From: Petaurus breviceps papuanus
Taxonomy: Eukaryota > Chordata > Mammalia > Diprotodontia > Petauridae
NCBI GenBank assembly: GCA_028583685.1
Contig: JAMXIF010000065.1
Coordinates: 33,395,602-33,459,601, forward strand
Direction: 5' to 3'
Length of the DNA stretch: 64,000 bases
The notes below the pieces were generated by a model. That model had not been told where the DNA came from, made no database searches, and saw only the letters and a program-made list of their open reading frames with translations. Below are positions 32,445 to 45,479 of this stretch, in pieces. Every line of letters begins with the position of its first letter. Position 1 is the stretch's first letter. Both the position numbers and the translations under genes were made by a program.

Positions 32445-32754
32445 ACTCTACCATTCACTGTCTAAGCTGCCTTCCAGCTCTGACTTCCTGTGCTTAGATC
32501 CCTCTCAGCTCTGACATCCTATGTTCTAAGGTCCTCCCAGCTCTGACATCCTGTGTTCTAAGGTCCCTCCCAGCTCTGACATCCTGTGTTCTAAGGTCCT
32601 CCCAGCTCTGACATTCTATGTTCTAAGGTCCTCCCAGCTCTGACATCCTGTATTCTAAGATTCCCCTCAAGCTCTGATGTCCTTTTTTCTAAAGTACCTC
32701 TCAGCTCTGACATTCTGTATTCTAAGATCTCTTCTAGAATTTTGTTCTAAAGTT
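32445..32754 (+). repeat. 32-33-bp minisatellite derived from a SINE tail (left part)
   Basis: About nine units of the form cagctctgacatcctgtg plus ttctaaggtccctcc. The unit equals the 3' tail of the adjacent SINE. The outer units are more diverged than the middle ones. Confidence 0.9.
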
Positions 32755-35222
32755 TTTCTTGGCCTCAGCGCACTGAGGCCTGGGACCGGCATCATTCTCA
32801 GCTTGCTGGAGCCACTGCCCCAGAAACCCCATCTATCATCACTCCCCAGCCCCAGGCCCTTGTCCTCTCCCCAATACAGTTCCTGCATTGTCTGGGATGT
32901 TTGGACTAATTTTTCAGGGTGAGAAGAGAATGGTTCCTGGGAGGGAGGCTTGCTACTGAGGAGAAGCTGCCTTGAGAGGCTCAAGATGGTAGAGATATTG
33001 ATTACAACTGAAGCTCAGAAGCTGCTGCACCAGCTGGATATTCTGTTGGAAGAGGAGTCTAGATATTGGCCAGAGGTCTGTGGCTTGAGACCAACTGAGT
33101 CTGCTCATGGCAATGACCTTCAGATGACTCCAAGACTGGGGACTTCAAAGTGAAAGACCTTCTCAGCCTAACTCTGTTTTTTGGTTTTGACCCAGAGACC
33201 TTTTCTCTACCTGTGAATTTACTGGACAAATTTCTACCCAAAATGAAGGTACAACCCAAACATTTTGGATGTGTGGGATTAAGTTGCTTCTATCTGACTA
33301 TGGAATTGACAGAGGAAGAGAGAAATATCCCATTAGCCACTGATTTTGACCAGAATAAACCAATGCAAATTCACATTTTCTAGCCAGATGAGAATGGAAA
33401 AGATTGTATGAGAGAAGGTATGTTGGAAAATCGAAGGTACTACTCCCTTTCAGTTTCTACAGCTCTATTATTCACTCATTCATGAAAATTTGCCATTTGA
33501 AAGAGAAAGAAATTGAGTTTGGAATGACTGGAAGCTTAGCTTAAGATATGCCACTGTAGGATTATGTTTTCTAAAGCAAAGTCTTCTGTCTTGGCATTGT
33601 CTATAACTGCACTGGAGTTCTATTCTATTCTATTCAAGAATAGAAATGTATAGAGTCGACAGAAGGAGTAGAATGTCTTCAGAAGCATTCCAAGATAACT
33701 TGTGAAGAACTGCCCTTCTGGCAGGAACTTGTAGCAAAGTGCCTAACTGAATACTCATCAAGCAAGTGATCTAAACCAGATGTGCACAAGTGGAAGTGGA
33801 TTGTTTTGGGGTGTACTGTACGTCAGTTGAAGCATAGTTATTACAAAATCACTCATCTTCCAACAATTCCTGAAATGGGTCTTAATAGGAGTCTTATGGT
33901 GAAGAAATTCAACTATTTTGAAGGCTTACTTCACATCAGAACTGGGGACTACAATGGTAGAATGGATTTAAGCTGTGAAGCCTAACATAGCAACTAGGTT
34001 AGCATTGATGTTTTCAGACATGATGGGAAAACGGGCTATAGTTGGAAATTGATTATGTGTACTGCAGTTGGAAATGTGATCAGGACTGAATTATGATTCC
34101 CTTTGAAAGCATGTTTGTAAAAACTAAAACACAGATGTGAAACTCTAATGTAGAATAAGGAGAAACTATACTGTGGATTGACAGTTAATATTGATTAAAT
34201 TTAGGAGTGTCTGATCATTATACTGATTATAGGTAGTATTGATGGCAAGGTATAATTGACTTTAATTGATTTTATTTGAATTGTAATGCAAATTCACATC
34301 AAAAGAGATCAACTTCAGAAAAATGGCATGATGCACTGTAATACAGTCAGGGTTACTAGTCTTTGAGGCAGTACAAACAACCGTGTTAAAACTCTATATA
34401 ACTAGATAATCCAATAATTCTAAAGATTTCTTTTCATTTAAATTTGATTCTAAAATTCCATTAAAGTTGCAAATAGACATGTTAAATTTAAGTGATCTTC
34501 ACCATTATCTTAGGAAACAAAGTTTTATACAGAATAATTTTTATCTCAATATCTAGCCCCTTAGGAAAAAAAATGTATTTCTATTGGATGAGCAACTCTC
34601 ATAATCTACTAATCTGAAACCTCAGCTGTGCCCTTCTAAAGCAACATATGCTAATACTAACACTCTAGAGCTTTCAAATAAGGATTATTGTTGTATGAAA
34701 CTAGACTGTCAGCAGAGACCTTTGAATTAAAAAAAAATACCTATGGGGTATGTCATTGTCCTAATGCTCCTGTAACAGTTCAACTCAGAGAGACTAAAGT
34801 AAGTTGTCTATCCAGATTTAAGTAAGCAGCAATTTAATTAGCTAATTATGTGGTAGCTGGAGGGCTTAAGCCTAGGTGTAGGCTAATGACTCTAAATTGA
34901 CTATAGGGTTGGTAAAACATGTAGTTAATCACTGCAATGTATAGTTTAACTTCCACAATAGCCAGAACTAGTTCAGATTTCCCTTTGACATCATGTTGTG
35001 AGGGGGGAAAACTAAACTTCCATTTAAAGATAAACCAAAGAGCCACAGTATACCTCATATGTCTTAGGATTCATTTTGTAAAGCATTTCTTCAGTTACTC
35101 CTAAATACTTGATTCACTGAAGAATTTCCTTTCTAATTCACCAATGCAAACTTAAGTTGGCCGAAGTAACCTAACAAGGTACCATTAAGAAAGTGACCTT
35201 TCAATAAAACTATTGAAATGTA
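32755..35222 (+). pseudogene. CCNG1: Processed pseudogene of cyclin G1, with UTRs
   Basis: CCNG1 encodes a p53-responsive cyclin acting with PP2A and MDM2; this copy is a retrotransposed mRNA fossil. The CDS relic starts at ATG 32986 (MVEILITTEAQKLLHQLD) and ends near 33885. Frames between them read VKDLLSLTLFFGFDPETFSL, MKVQPKHFGCVGLSCFYL and near the end RQLKHSYYKITHLPTIPEM, matching human CCNG1 in order along its whole length of about 295 codons. No introns interrupt it. A one-base shift near 33137 and later stops and shifts kill the frame. About 230 bases of 5' UTR-like sequence precede it and about 1.3 kb of 3' UTR follows, with aataaa at 35203 near the presumed end. It lies inside a minisatellite, which sets the outer limits to within 20 bases. 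No clear poly-A tail or target duplication remains. Confidence 0.94.
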
Positions 35223-35335
35223 AATTCCTTCCTAATTATGACAGTCTATGTTTTAAGTTTTCTTCTAGTTCTGACACTCTATTTTCTGTGTTTCAAGTTC
35301 CCTTTAAGCTCTGATATTCATTCAATGTTACCTGA
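35223..35335 (+). repeat. Same minisatellite, right part
   Basis: About three diverged units (ttctagttctgacactctat, ttccctttaagctctgatat). They resume where the cyclin G1 retrocopy ends. Confidence 0.75.
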
Positions 35336-36039
35336 CCAGTTTGCTAACCCATAAATTAAAAGGAGTCTAGAATAGATGCTCTCTGCAGCCCCTTCCAAAC
35401 CTAACTGTCCATGATTTCTACTTTAACTGGTTGATCTTTAAAAGAGGGGCTAGTGATATAATAGGACCTAATGATATAATAAGACACATCTGCCTTTGAG
35501 GTGTGGGAGAGGGACTCGGTACTTGTCCAAGTGGATGAAAATGTCCCAGGGCTCCTGAAGTGTACCTTCCTCACCCTGTGAGTTGAAGGCAAATCAGAGA
35601 GTTAAGACACAAATTACAGTGATCAGATGACACTAGCCTGTCAGCCCTGAATCTTCTACTGGTGGACAGGCTGGTGAATTTAAGTGGAAAAGGGAGGTAA
35701 TGAGTTTGATCATCTAAGAAAGACAAAACAAAAATCACTAAAAAGTAGAAGAGGGTTTGGGAAGCCTGAACTGTGGTTGTCTTCAACAACCAAATTCACT
35801 CAAAATTCGCACCCAATCTAGGGTTAGCAATTTCATAAGATCACACATTTTTACCCTGGAGGTTCCTTAGAGACCATTGAGTCCAACACATTAATTTTAG
35901 AATCATCTTTTCTAGTATAATCATTCTTAGAAAAATTTGAGAGTTCATGCCTGATATAATTGAAAGGGAAAGAACCGCAAGTTTATAGGGTTATCCTCCA
36001 TAAAAATAATAGAAAATTATGTTTTTTAATAGAGGATAT
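35336..36039. other. Mostly unassigned
   Basis: SINE tail traces near 35355-35415 and 35855-35915. No gene. Confidence 0.4.
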
Positions 36040-36195
36040 AAAGAATAGAGAAGCTTGGTTTAAATCCTGACTTTACTGTTTTGTAGCTAGGTGATCTTGG
36101 GCCGGTTAGTTAACTTTTCTGGACCTCATCTGGAAAATAAGGGCATTGGACTGAGTAATCTAAGACCTTCCATCTCCAAATCAATAGTTCTGACA
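36040..36195 (+). repeat. MIR-type SINE
   Basis: ggtttaaatcctgactttac, aggtgatcttgggccggtta, ggcattggactgagtaatct. Confidence 0.75.
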
Positions 36196-39100
36196 GCCTA
36201 TCACCTAGTACATTGGTTAGCAACTAACTAACTGTACAACTCTGAAATTAATAGTCATTTAACATTTCTTGTCAAAGTTACTCTTTAGAGAAGGATAGAT
36301 ATTTATATAAATAATCAACAAAGTTGGGGGGCAGAGAAGAAGCCAGGAAGGGGATTCCATAGAATTAACTCTTTCTGCAATATTTTCTTTCAGGTAAGAG
36401 GAGAACCAGAGGATGAGAGGACTTTTTCATCTATCCAACCTCTGGGTTTGAGTGCAGGCTACCCAGCCCAAAATGGTATTTGTCAATGTCCTTGTGAAAT
36501 TTATATTTGAAGGAGTTCATCTTGATGCACTATGTCCACTGAACAACTTAATAATTACCTGTGTACTAGACAGATAACTAAATGACCACTAACCTTGGGA
36601 GATATGGGTTGTCAAACATGAAAATAAATAAATGCATCTCTTGAGACCTTTAACCATCACATATATGCCGAGATTTGAAAACAAACCAACTTTGGTAAAA
36701 TTCTACAAATAATTTTTAGTCAGAAAAATAGGAATAAGATGATTCCAGTGATTTAGATTGCAGATCTCCCATCCCCACAGCACTAAAGTATGCAGGAAAT
36801 TTGAAGGAATATTAACAATAGGTGAAACTAGAATACATTGAAATTAAAATGGACTTTGAAAATAACTCTTGACCACAATTGTCCTTGGTTCCCAAGCATA
36901 TCCTCTTTGCTGTGAGGGAAAGTTAGAAGCATGGTAATTAAACCAAGAACAAAGTTAAATTACTGTAAAAACAGAAGGCTTAGCAATTAGTATATTTCAC
37001 CTTCAATACTGAATTGGGAGAGGCAGTTTTCACAGAATTATTATGATTATTTTGGGTTTTTGCCCCCAAGAAACACTGAACCACTCAGAAAAAATAAATG
37101 GAAGTTATGATTCTTTCTACTTAATAAAACTGCACGATCAAAAATTAGCTTCCCCAAATTGCTAAACAAGTATAGTAATAGAGTAAAAGAAAACAAAATA
37201 AAACTACTACCACCCCCAAATCAACTGTACTAAGTGAATTTTGTGATGTGGCAACAAACAAACAAAACCCCCCAGCAAAATTGACTTCAGTAAATGAATA
37301 TAGTAAAAGTTTAAAAAAAAAATTAGAACAATTAAATTTTGTTTTAATTTCTTTTTTAAAGATTTTCATTAGCAATTTCTAAAATTAAAGCCAATATAAG
37401 TAAAAAGCATTTTTGAAAATTTCAAGAGTAGACCTATTCTCAAAAATTTAATGAATTGCTGATTATCAATTTTCTGACTACTGGTTATTGTTGAAATAAG
37501 CATCATTTTACCCCTTTTAATTTGTTGTATCATTTCAGCATCAGAATAATTTTCAGATAACACATATTTTAGAAGCTCCAGAACCCTTTACAATAAATAA
37601 GCAAATTGCAATTTATTGATTTTAAGAAAGACTGTTTTATGCAATATCCTTCAGATTTTGGATTTTTCCATTTTAGAATCATACATGCAGGAAAAAAGCT
37701 TACTAGACATTTGGGTTTTTTTGTACATATAAATTGGATTGCAAGTTGCTAGTTGTTGGGATTTTTTTCTTTTTTTGAGGACAGTTTTCAAAAGAAGCAA
37801 CAGAACAGAGAACAGGAAAACACTGAAATTTAAATTGCATCATTTTTTACTAAGTCAGAACATTTCAATGATGGCAAATTGACAACTAATAGAAGTCCAT
37901 TTTCTATTGAGCCTAATTCTCTGGGTTCCTGTCATTTTTAAAAATGAGAAGTAGCTATAAATTCAGAACTTGGGTCTAATCCTCTAGTATTTGGTCTATT
38001 CAGGTAGAAATAGGATTCTTTATGTTCCTCCTAAATTTAAATACTAGCATTTTATAGTTTAACATTGAGCAATAATTAAACTGTTCCCCTATCAATTTGT
38101 AAATTCTCCTACTTGGAAGAAAATTTTCATTAGGAATATTTTAAACTCTGTATTTGCTCTGGAAAAAAATAAACCTTAAATACCTTAGGTTTGAATCACT
38201 AAGGGTAAAATCAGTTTGCCTGCATTGACTCCATGGGGTCATTTTCATGAAAATTAGGCAGTTTCTTAAAATACCTAAAAAGCTTTGTCTCTTGGTAGTA
38301 TTTGTTATTTCTTTCATCTTAAATTCTGGAAATATCATATAGCTATATAGCTTTTTCCCTGAGTAATACTGGTTATCTTCTTTAATCTTAAACTCTGAAA
38401 ATATTGTATAGTTATATGGTTTTGTATTTTTGGGGAAAAAAATGATTCTTTTTTTTAAAAGAGAGAAACAGACCCCAGAAAACTGTCTAGCTATTTGAAA
38501 TACTTTGGAAAAGTCTCTGTTAACCATAAGCAAACTCATTTATTTTTCTAAATAAAAAGGCTATTGAATCCCTTTGCCTATACATGTATATATTTTTGCT
38601 ATTCCAAAATTTGTCAATGTGAATGGTTTGATTATATTTGAGAAATCTGGCTAAAAGAATCAGGGATTTATGTTTTAGCTTAATTCAAAGTCTTTTGCCC
38701 CTTAGACTTATAAATGAAGAAATTTCTATTGAGAATACCAATGGAATTAAAAATTCTGTTTTAAATTGCATTTAAAATACAATTGAAAAGTTAACAGATA
38801 TTTTAATGCTCATATTTCTGTACCTTTTGGTTTAGAAAATCTCTCATTATTTGTTTGTTTGTATATTTTAAACATTGGGGGGAAATGCAGATTTTTAAAT
38901 TTGGATATATATTATATATTGGGAAAAAATGCTGTTCTGTTCAGTATCATTAAAATATGCAATATGTGTATATATAATGTATATATAACATACATATATA
39001 CACATACATTCTTTGTATTTGAAAATGCATATTTAAGAAATAGATTTGTGGTTTGATAAAAAGAAATTAACTAGCAATAAGAAACAAAGCCATAAAAACA

Positions 39101-41689
39101 AGTTTTTATTCTCATGGTTCTTAGGATATTAGCTTAAAGAATGAATTTCAAAGCAAAGGGATCTTTTGATTTTGTCTAGTTCCCAATATTTTTATGGGTA
39201 ACATTACTAAAACTGTCTTCCTCTTCAAATTTTTCCATTTGCCAACTCTTGGATTAAAATAACAGCAGCTGTAGCTGACCAGAAGCCTCTTTTGCTGTCC
39301 AGTTTTGCCAAGAGAATGGTAAGTTTTCCTTTGAATATTTCTCTAGAAGCAAGAGTAAATGCATTTTTGTTGGATTGAGGTTTTGAGGTTTGTCTAGTTA
39401 TTTGATTTCTCTAAATATGCTTATTTAGTGGTATCAACATTAAAAACAAGTATGAGGGGGGAAAAGAAAACAGTATGATCTGACCACATAGGAAGAAGAG
39501 AATTGAGGTGCATGGAAAATAGGACCCATGGAGAAAAAAAAATAACAAAAAAAACTCAAATACAATTTTAATAAATCAAAACTATGACTATATATAATTC
39601 CATGGAACTCTAATATGTATAATTTTGAACATTAATAGCAAGGCAACCAGGCACAGCCAAATTTTAGCAGGTGCTGATGGCAGGCATGACAGGTTTCAGT
39701 TGTTTTAAACATATAAATGTTTGGCATCAGAGAAATGGATGATTAAAAAAAACTTTTAAATACATGTTTTGGCATGTATAGATAACTTCTCTTCCAAATT
39801 GATAGTGATACAATAAACAAGAAGAAAAATGTTTATTTCTTCTTGAATTTGATCTACTAAATGTCTTAACCCTTAAAAGGCTCATGTGTCAATTTAATAA
39901 AGAATAATATTTTAAAATAACAGCACTAAATTTTGCTTTTAAATAAATGTAATGCATAGTTTGTCAAAATGTGGGTTTACCATTTAATACATTAAAAATA
40001 AATTCCTATCAATATCATACATAGTCAAAGATAGAAATAAAATAATCAATTATGCTATTTTGTTATTATATGATATTCTATCCCATTCTTTGGGTACTCC
40101 TGAAAACTATTTCTTTGTAAGATAACCATTTAAGATTTATTAATGGGCAGTTTTTAAATTAGGAAGGCCTTTTGAATCTTTGCAGATTAAAAAAAATTAA
40201 ATTTTAAAAAATCATTTGCCTAAATTTCAATCTCTTAAAATAATTTTTCAATATCCTTTTAAAATTACCTTGGTCATTTCCCCTTAAAATAATATTGCTG
40301 ATTAATTCATATCCATTAAATAGATTGAAAGATACCAATGCAAACTTCTTGAAATGTTTATTTTAAAAATCTTGGTCAAGGAGATGTCTTGATCATGCCT
40401 AAAGGCATAAAAATGTATCCTATGTTCTAGAAGTTAGTATGTAAATTAAATGGATTTTTATTTTAAGGTATTTTCATTGATCAAAAATTTTTAAATTATC
40501 ATTATAAAAAATTTGCTAGATTTTGGTTCTTGTTTTTAATATTGATAATAACAATATTTTATTAAACTCAATCAGCATCTTTGAAGAATGCATTGGTTTT
40601 GTAGCACTTTTTAAATATCCACTAATTTTTTTGAGTCTTCCATGAACAGGGAAAGAGCATATAAGTGCTACTTTTAAGTGTCTAGGGATATAGATTAAAG
40701 AGTCCTCTCCTTCTATAGATAAATGCAACTCTCTTTCTGCTAACTTCATATGTTTTAATGCTGTGGATTTGCCAACTTTTTGTGGAAAAGATCCCATTCA
40801 AAACTTTCTTATATTTAACCCTCCCTCCCAAATGAAAAAATATTTCATCTGGGGGTATTCTTGCAATCCCACTGACATTATTACTGCCCAGGGCTTGGGA
40901 ACTATGACCTCATCACTTTGGAATCCAAATAATACAGAAAAACCTCTGGTCTTGATTGCTTTTCAGCCTTTTATTTAATCCATAGCTCAGCCTCCCTATG
41001 GCCTGAAAATATTTTTAACCCTTAAGTTGTATTAACCATGCAGATGAGTGCTGGCTCACAGATGCAAGGCCTAAAAGAAATCAGACGGTGAGAAAAATAA
41101 ATGGAGCCATAAATATAGAAAATAAATAAGACCCATAGCTGTCTGTTCCTGTAGGTTATTGGCATGTGGATAGTGCATTTGTGACACAATTTCAATGAGA
41201 ATTAATTAGTAGGAAGGACCCATAAAAATGTGCCCCATTGAAGACTTTGGCCAAAAGAAAAAAAGTCATTGGCATCCTTCTGGAAAGTTATGTCATTTGC
41301 TTCTTAAGATATTAATTAAAATGCTATTTTATATGCACATAACCAAGTGGAATTCATGTTGGTTAGGTGAGGCCACACTTAGGGACATACCTTCCTTCTT
41401 TATCTGGTCTCTATGATTTTAACTCTAAGGCGTTCCAAAATGGCATTGTTTAACCAAATGGTACTCTGTTGCATAATGAAGCAATGAACAGATACTAACT
41501 TTTTCCCCTGTCATATTTGTTTCTCTGCTTCTGGTTCCATCTTTGGTTTCAAGTTGTGATTTTGATTTTGGATTCTGGTTTGTGGTTTGCTTGCTTGGTG
41601 GCGAGGGCTTGGTCTAGGATTGTAATTGTACAGAAGTGGTGATCTCCTGACATGCAGCAACCCATTTGCGATATAAATTTGGATAATCA
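36196..41689. other. Long repeat-poor AT-rich tract
   Basis: In about 5.5 kb I recognise no SINE, LINE or DNA transposon, in contrast to several per 2 kb elsewhere. It contains short (TA/CA) patches (38960-39005). 40740-41215 is the least AT-rich, motif-dense part and includes a homeodomain-type attaattag. A 53-base candidate exon lies near 39266-39318. Open frames up to 132 codons have no recognisable family. Confidence 0.5.
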
Positions 41690-41815
41690 TGTGGGGGCAC
41701 CGAAAGCAACTTGTCCATGGCCATGATAGTTAATCTGTGTTACAGGCCTTGAACTCAGGTCTTCCTGACTGCAAGTTTCCCTTGCGTCCTGTACCACGTT
41801 ACCTCTCTTTTCATC
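41690..41815 (-). repeat. SINE fragment, antisense
   Basis: gcaacttgtccatggccatg, ccttgaactcaggtcttcct, gtaccacgttacctct. Confidence 0.65.
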
Positions 41816-41989
41816 TACATGATTTCCAAATGAGGACCATGAACTTTTGTAATGTCGTATAACCAATTAATCTAAAGGGTCCAAGATTATAAATTGAAGT
41901 GGTTTAAAAATGGCATAGATTCTGATTAATTACCCATGTAGTTCACCAATGACTGGGCTGTCATCTGTAAGTGGTTGAAACTGGAATTT

Positions 41990-42130
41990 ATTAAGCATTT
42001 ACCACGAGATAGGTGCTGGGTCAAGAGCTAGGTATACAAAGAAAAAAGAAAACAGCCATTACCCTCAGGGAGCTTATATTTTACCTGAAGGGACACACAC
42101 ATACATGGAGAAGAAAATATGAAATATAGA
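41990..42130 (-). repeat. L3/CR1-type 3' end
   Basis: atttattaagcatttaccac, ataggtgctgggtcaagagc, accctcagggagcttatatt. Confidence 0.7.
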
Positions 42131-42361
42131 CAAACATTTTGGGAAGTGGAGAGAGAGCACTAATACTTGGAGATATCAAAAAAGAACTGATAGGAAGTAT
42201 TGAGACTAGAAGTATCTTTCCCTAGTGGACATTTCCCAGCCCTAGTGATTTTCCTTCATATCATTGGATTTATATCTGGTACTACCCAAGGATCATCTGG
42301 CCAGGCAAATAGTAGGTTGAATCTGAAAGCAAATGGTTTGTTCTGTCCACACTACAGTTAT

Positions 42362-42588
42362 TTGTTGTTCAATCATTTCAGTCGTGTCTGACTCTTTGCG
42401 ACCCTGTGAACCTCTATCTGTGGGATTTTCTTGACAAAAAACACTAGAATGGTTTGCCATTTCCTTCTCTGGGGGCAAAGAGAGGTTAATTGACTTGCCT
42501 AAGGTCACACAACTAGGAAGTTTCTGAGGCTGGGTTTGAACTCAGGTCTTCCTGACTCCAAGCCTAGCACTCTATCCACTAACTGCCA
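42362..42588 (-). repeat. tRNA-type SINE with RTE/BovB-like tail
   Basis: Tail end ttcagtcgtgtctgactctt followed by tgcgaccctgtgaacc, then ggtttgccatttccttctct, body ttaattgacttgcctaaggt, and reversed head tctatccactaactgcca. Confidence 0.85.
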
Positions 42589-42964
42589 CAACCACATGGT
42601 ACTGTGTTCTAAAATATTGCTCTGTCTAAAGTGTTTTAAAATGCTGCTGTTGAATGGGTGCTGTGTATATTACCTGGATTTGGAAGTTTCCGAGTCAGAT
42701 AAAAACCAGTTCCAACCAAGAATCTTCTTGGATCTGGATGATGTTCTCAAACTTCCCTTGACTGTTCTGAGTAGTTCTGGGTAGCTTTTTGTTGATGAAT
42801 GTTAAAATATCAAGATAGTTCCAGTAGAGTAGAAGTTGCTAAAAATAATTCATGTCACATGAGATGGTAGCCAATGGTGCTTTTAAAAAGTTATCACATG
42901 GTGGAGAAGCAGGGTCCTGTAATGGAAAGTTTGTAAGATTTTCAAGCAAAGGATTATTTTTGTT

Positions 42965-43142
42965 GCTGTGGCTATTGCTGTTGCTTGGTCGTATCCCACC
43001 CTTTGGCTACTCGCTACCCATGTGATTTGGGACGACTCATTTTCTGTCTTTGGCTCTCAGTTTCTTCATCTGTAAGAGGAGAGACTTAGGCTAGATGTTA
43101 TCCAAGGTGCCAGCAAGCTCTAAATTTATGATCCTATGAATA
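42965..43142 (+). repeat. MIR-type SINE
   Basis: tacccatgtgatttgggacg, ctcagtttcttcatctgtaa, ccagcaagctctaaatttat. Confidence 0.65.
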
Positions 43143-43590
43143 GTCTAATCCTAATGCCCTTGAATTTTTTCCTGGCCATTTCAAGAATGAATCTGGTCCA
43201 TTCTTTAAATTATCTATGAAAAATAACTATGGTGGGAAAATATAGGAAAGCAATGAACTAAACTGTTGGTAGAAGGAGAGTACCCATCCATCCTTGTCCT
43301 TTGTGTTTCTATGAAGAAGGATGTAGCACCTTAAAGAGTTTAGTTCTGTGATGATCCAGTAAAAGTGGCTAAAGAATGCAAAATTAATACCCTAATTAAT
43401 ATTTTACTTTCATTTAAGTTATGTGAGTAGGGTCTTTAGACCTCAAGAAAGGAGGCAGGTTTTGGTCATCCTTCCTTTTTGGAAAAAATGTTCCTTTATT
43501 TCTGAAAATGGGGCCACTTGCTATTTTAAAACATAGCTTATATTGTGAAATAAAGGAGGCAGAAAGTTCAATTGAGTTCAGAGATAAGAT
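43143..43590. other. Unassigned intergenic stretch
   Basis: Nothing recognised. Confidence 0.4.
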
Positions 43591-43830
43591 GTTGTTGTTG
43601 AATCATTTTTCAGTCATGTCCAACTCTTCGTAACCCCATTTAGTATTTTCTTAGCAAAGATATTAGAATAGTTTGCCATTTCCTTCTCCAGTTCATTTAG
43701 ACAGATGAGGAAACTGAGGCAAATAGGGTTAAGTAACTTGCCCAAGTTCACAGTAAGTGTCTGAAGCTGGATTTGAATTCATCTTCCCAACTCCACATCT
43801 GGCTCTATCCACTGGGTCACTAGATGCCCA
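43591..43830 (-). repeat. SINE with RTE/BovB-like tail and target-site duplication
   Basis: gttgttgttgaatcattttt, cagtcatgtccaactcttcg, agtttgccatttccttctcc, gatgaggaaactgaggcaaa, and head ctggctctatccactgggtc. The word gagataag flanks it at 43581-43588 and 43832-43839. Confidence 0.88.
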
Positions 43831-44385
43831 GGAGATAAGTAGTAGAAATTTTAGTTTTAAAAAAGAGCCTCTGTAAGTCTGTCTCTGTAGGAACTTTGGT
43901 AGAAAGAATGCCATCAGGAACATGGCATTTCAGATGTCTATTTACAATGGAAAATGAGATAGTGTTTGCCTAGACTGCTTCAGAAATTGACAGAAGGTCA
44001 TTTGCAATTAGCAGTCTGTAAAGGATTTTATTTCTCAATGTCTTTCCCTTAAAATCCCTATGAGGAAATTTTTTTTCATGTGGTCAGTGAGTAGTGAATT
44101 CTAATTGTCCCTCCCTGATCCTATCTTATAAAAAAGAGATGTCCACCTGGTTGGGCTTATAGATCACAAAGATTCCAAACCAAAGCACTATTTGAGTTGT
44201 AGACAGAATGAGCCCAGAATGGGTGGAAATCTGTAATCCCTCATTCTACCATTCTGTCGATCATATTGTAAATTTCTATGTATCATAAAGCCCTAGATAC
44301 TCTGAGTCCTTCTACATATCTTTAGTGTTCTAGCTAGCACAAGATATCATATAAATCCATAGGAGAGCAGTTGGTAGATTACAAA
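43831..44385. other. Unassigned intergenic stretch
   Basis: Nothing recognised. Confidence 0.4.
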
Positions 44386-44389
44386 TAAG

Positions 44390-44820
44390 TGTGCCAGGTA
44401 CTGTCCAGGTCACTGGGAAAACAATAAGTGAAATAGCCCCTGCCCTAAAGGAGCTTACATTCTTTCAGTGCTTTTTAACACATGCTTATGCAGGTTTTCT
44501 TCTTTAATATGTGGGGGAAATAGGTTACTCGGTGCCCTTCCATTTTCCTGCTTGTTCTTCTTGTCAGGACACACCTGGATGGAGAGAGGAACAGATAGAT
44601 GCCTGTTGGTTCATAACCTATTCATATTTCATAGGCCTGCGGTTGTTATTTTCCTTTCTGTGGATTCCATGAATGGGAGAGTCCTTCCTCCTTCACTTCT
44701 TGCTAGAATATAAGCACTTTAGGAGGAGGGACTTCATGTTGTCTTTGTATAAAAGTAGCACAGTGCCTAGAATATAGTAGGTGCTAAATAAATGCTTGTT
44801 GGATTTAACTGAATTGAATC
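44390..44820. repeat. L3 3' end (-) then L2 3' end (+)
   Basis: 44390-44465: tgccaggtactgtccaggtc, cctaaaggagcttacattct. 44700-44820: agaatataagcactttagga, agcacagtgcctagaatata, ctaaataaatgcttgttgga. The part between is unassigned. Confidence 0.7.
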
Positions 44821-45167
44821 TAGTAGTCCAACCATCCTACATTCCCGCTAGGTCACATAGGCATGCTTCCTCTGTGGTATTCTGACAAAAGGGAAGAGCT
44901 AGGCTTTAGGACTGGAAAGGGTCAAATGTTACTATCCTGTTGTATTGGGAATTAGAATGCCAAAGATGGCTCATTGAATAACTGGCTAGGGTTAATTATC
45001 TGGTTTCAAAATAGGCTGCAGGGCAAAGTCACTTTTTAGGAGAATTTTTTTTATGGTTACCTTAACAAAATGTACAGTTACAGTGTTTGATAAATGCTTG
45101 AGTAAATAATCTGGGGATGTGAAGCCAAATTATCAATAAGTATTATTGTCTACAATGAATGCCCAGC

Positions 45168-45350
45168 TCCATATCATAAGATCATAGATCTAAATGTAGA
45201 AGGGACCTGGTTCAATACCTTTGTTTTCCAAATGAGAAAAATGAAAGGCTGTGAATAGCCCAGGGTCAAAATGACAATGAATATCAGAGATGAAATCTGG
45301 ACCCAGGACTTTTGACTCCAGAGCCAGGAGTCTTCATTACCATCATCTCC
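45168..45350 (-). repeat. MIR-type SINE, antisense
   Basis: cataagatcatagatctaaa, tgtagaagggacctggttca, acccaggacttttgactcca. Confidence 0.75.
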
Positions 45351-45373
45351 CCATCTATTCATGCATGTTTAAT

Positions 45374-45421
45374 ATGTGTGTGTGTCTGTGTGTATGTGTA
45401 TGTATATATATATATATATAT
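45374..45421 (+). repeat. (GT)n(TA)n microsatellite
   Basis: GT units grading into TA units. Confidence 0.95.
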
Positions 45422-45479
45422 GGTTGCTGTGGTATAAATACTTTATCTGGCTTCCATAGGAAGATTATATTCTAGAATA

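Noticed and set aside
32445-32754. CRISPR-like alternation of repeat and spacer
   Set aside because: Units abut without spacers, diverge gradually and derive from a SINE tail; the setting is a mammalian genome.
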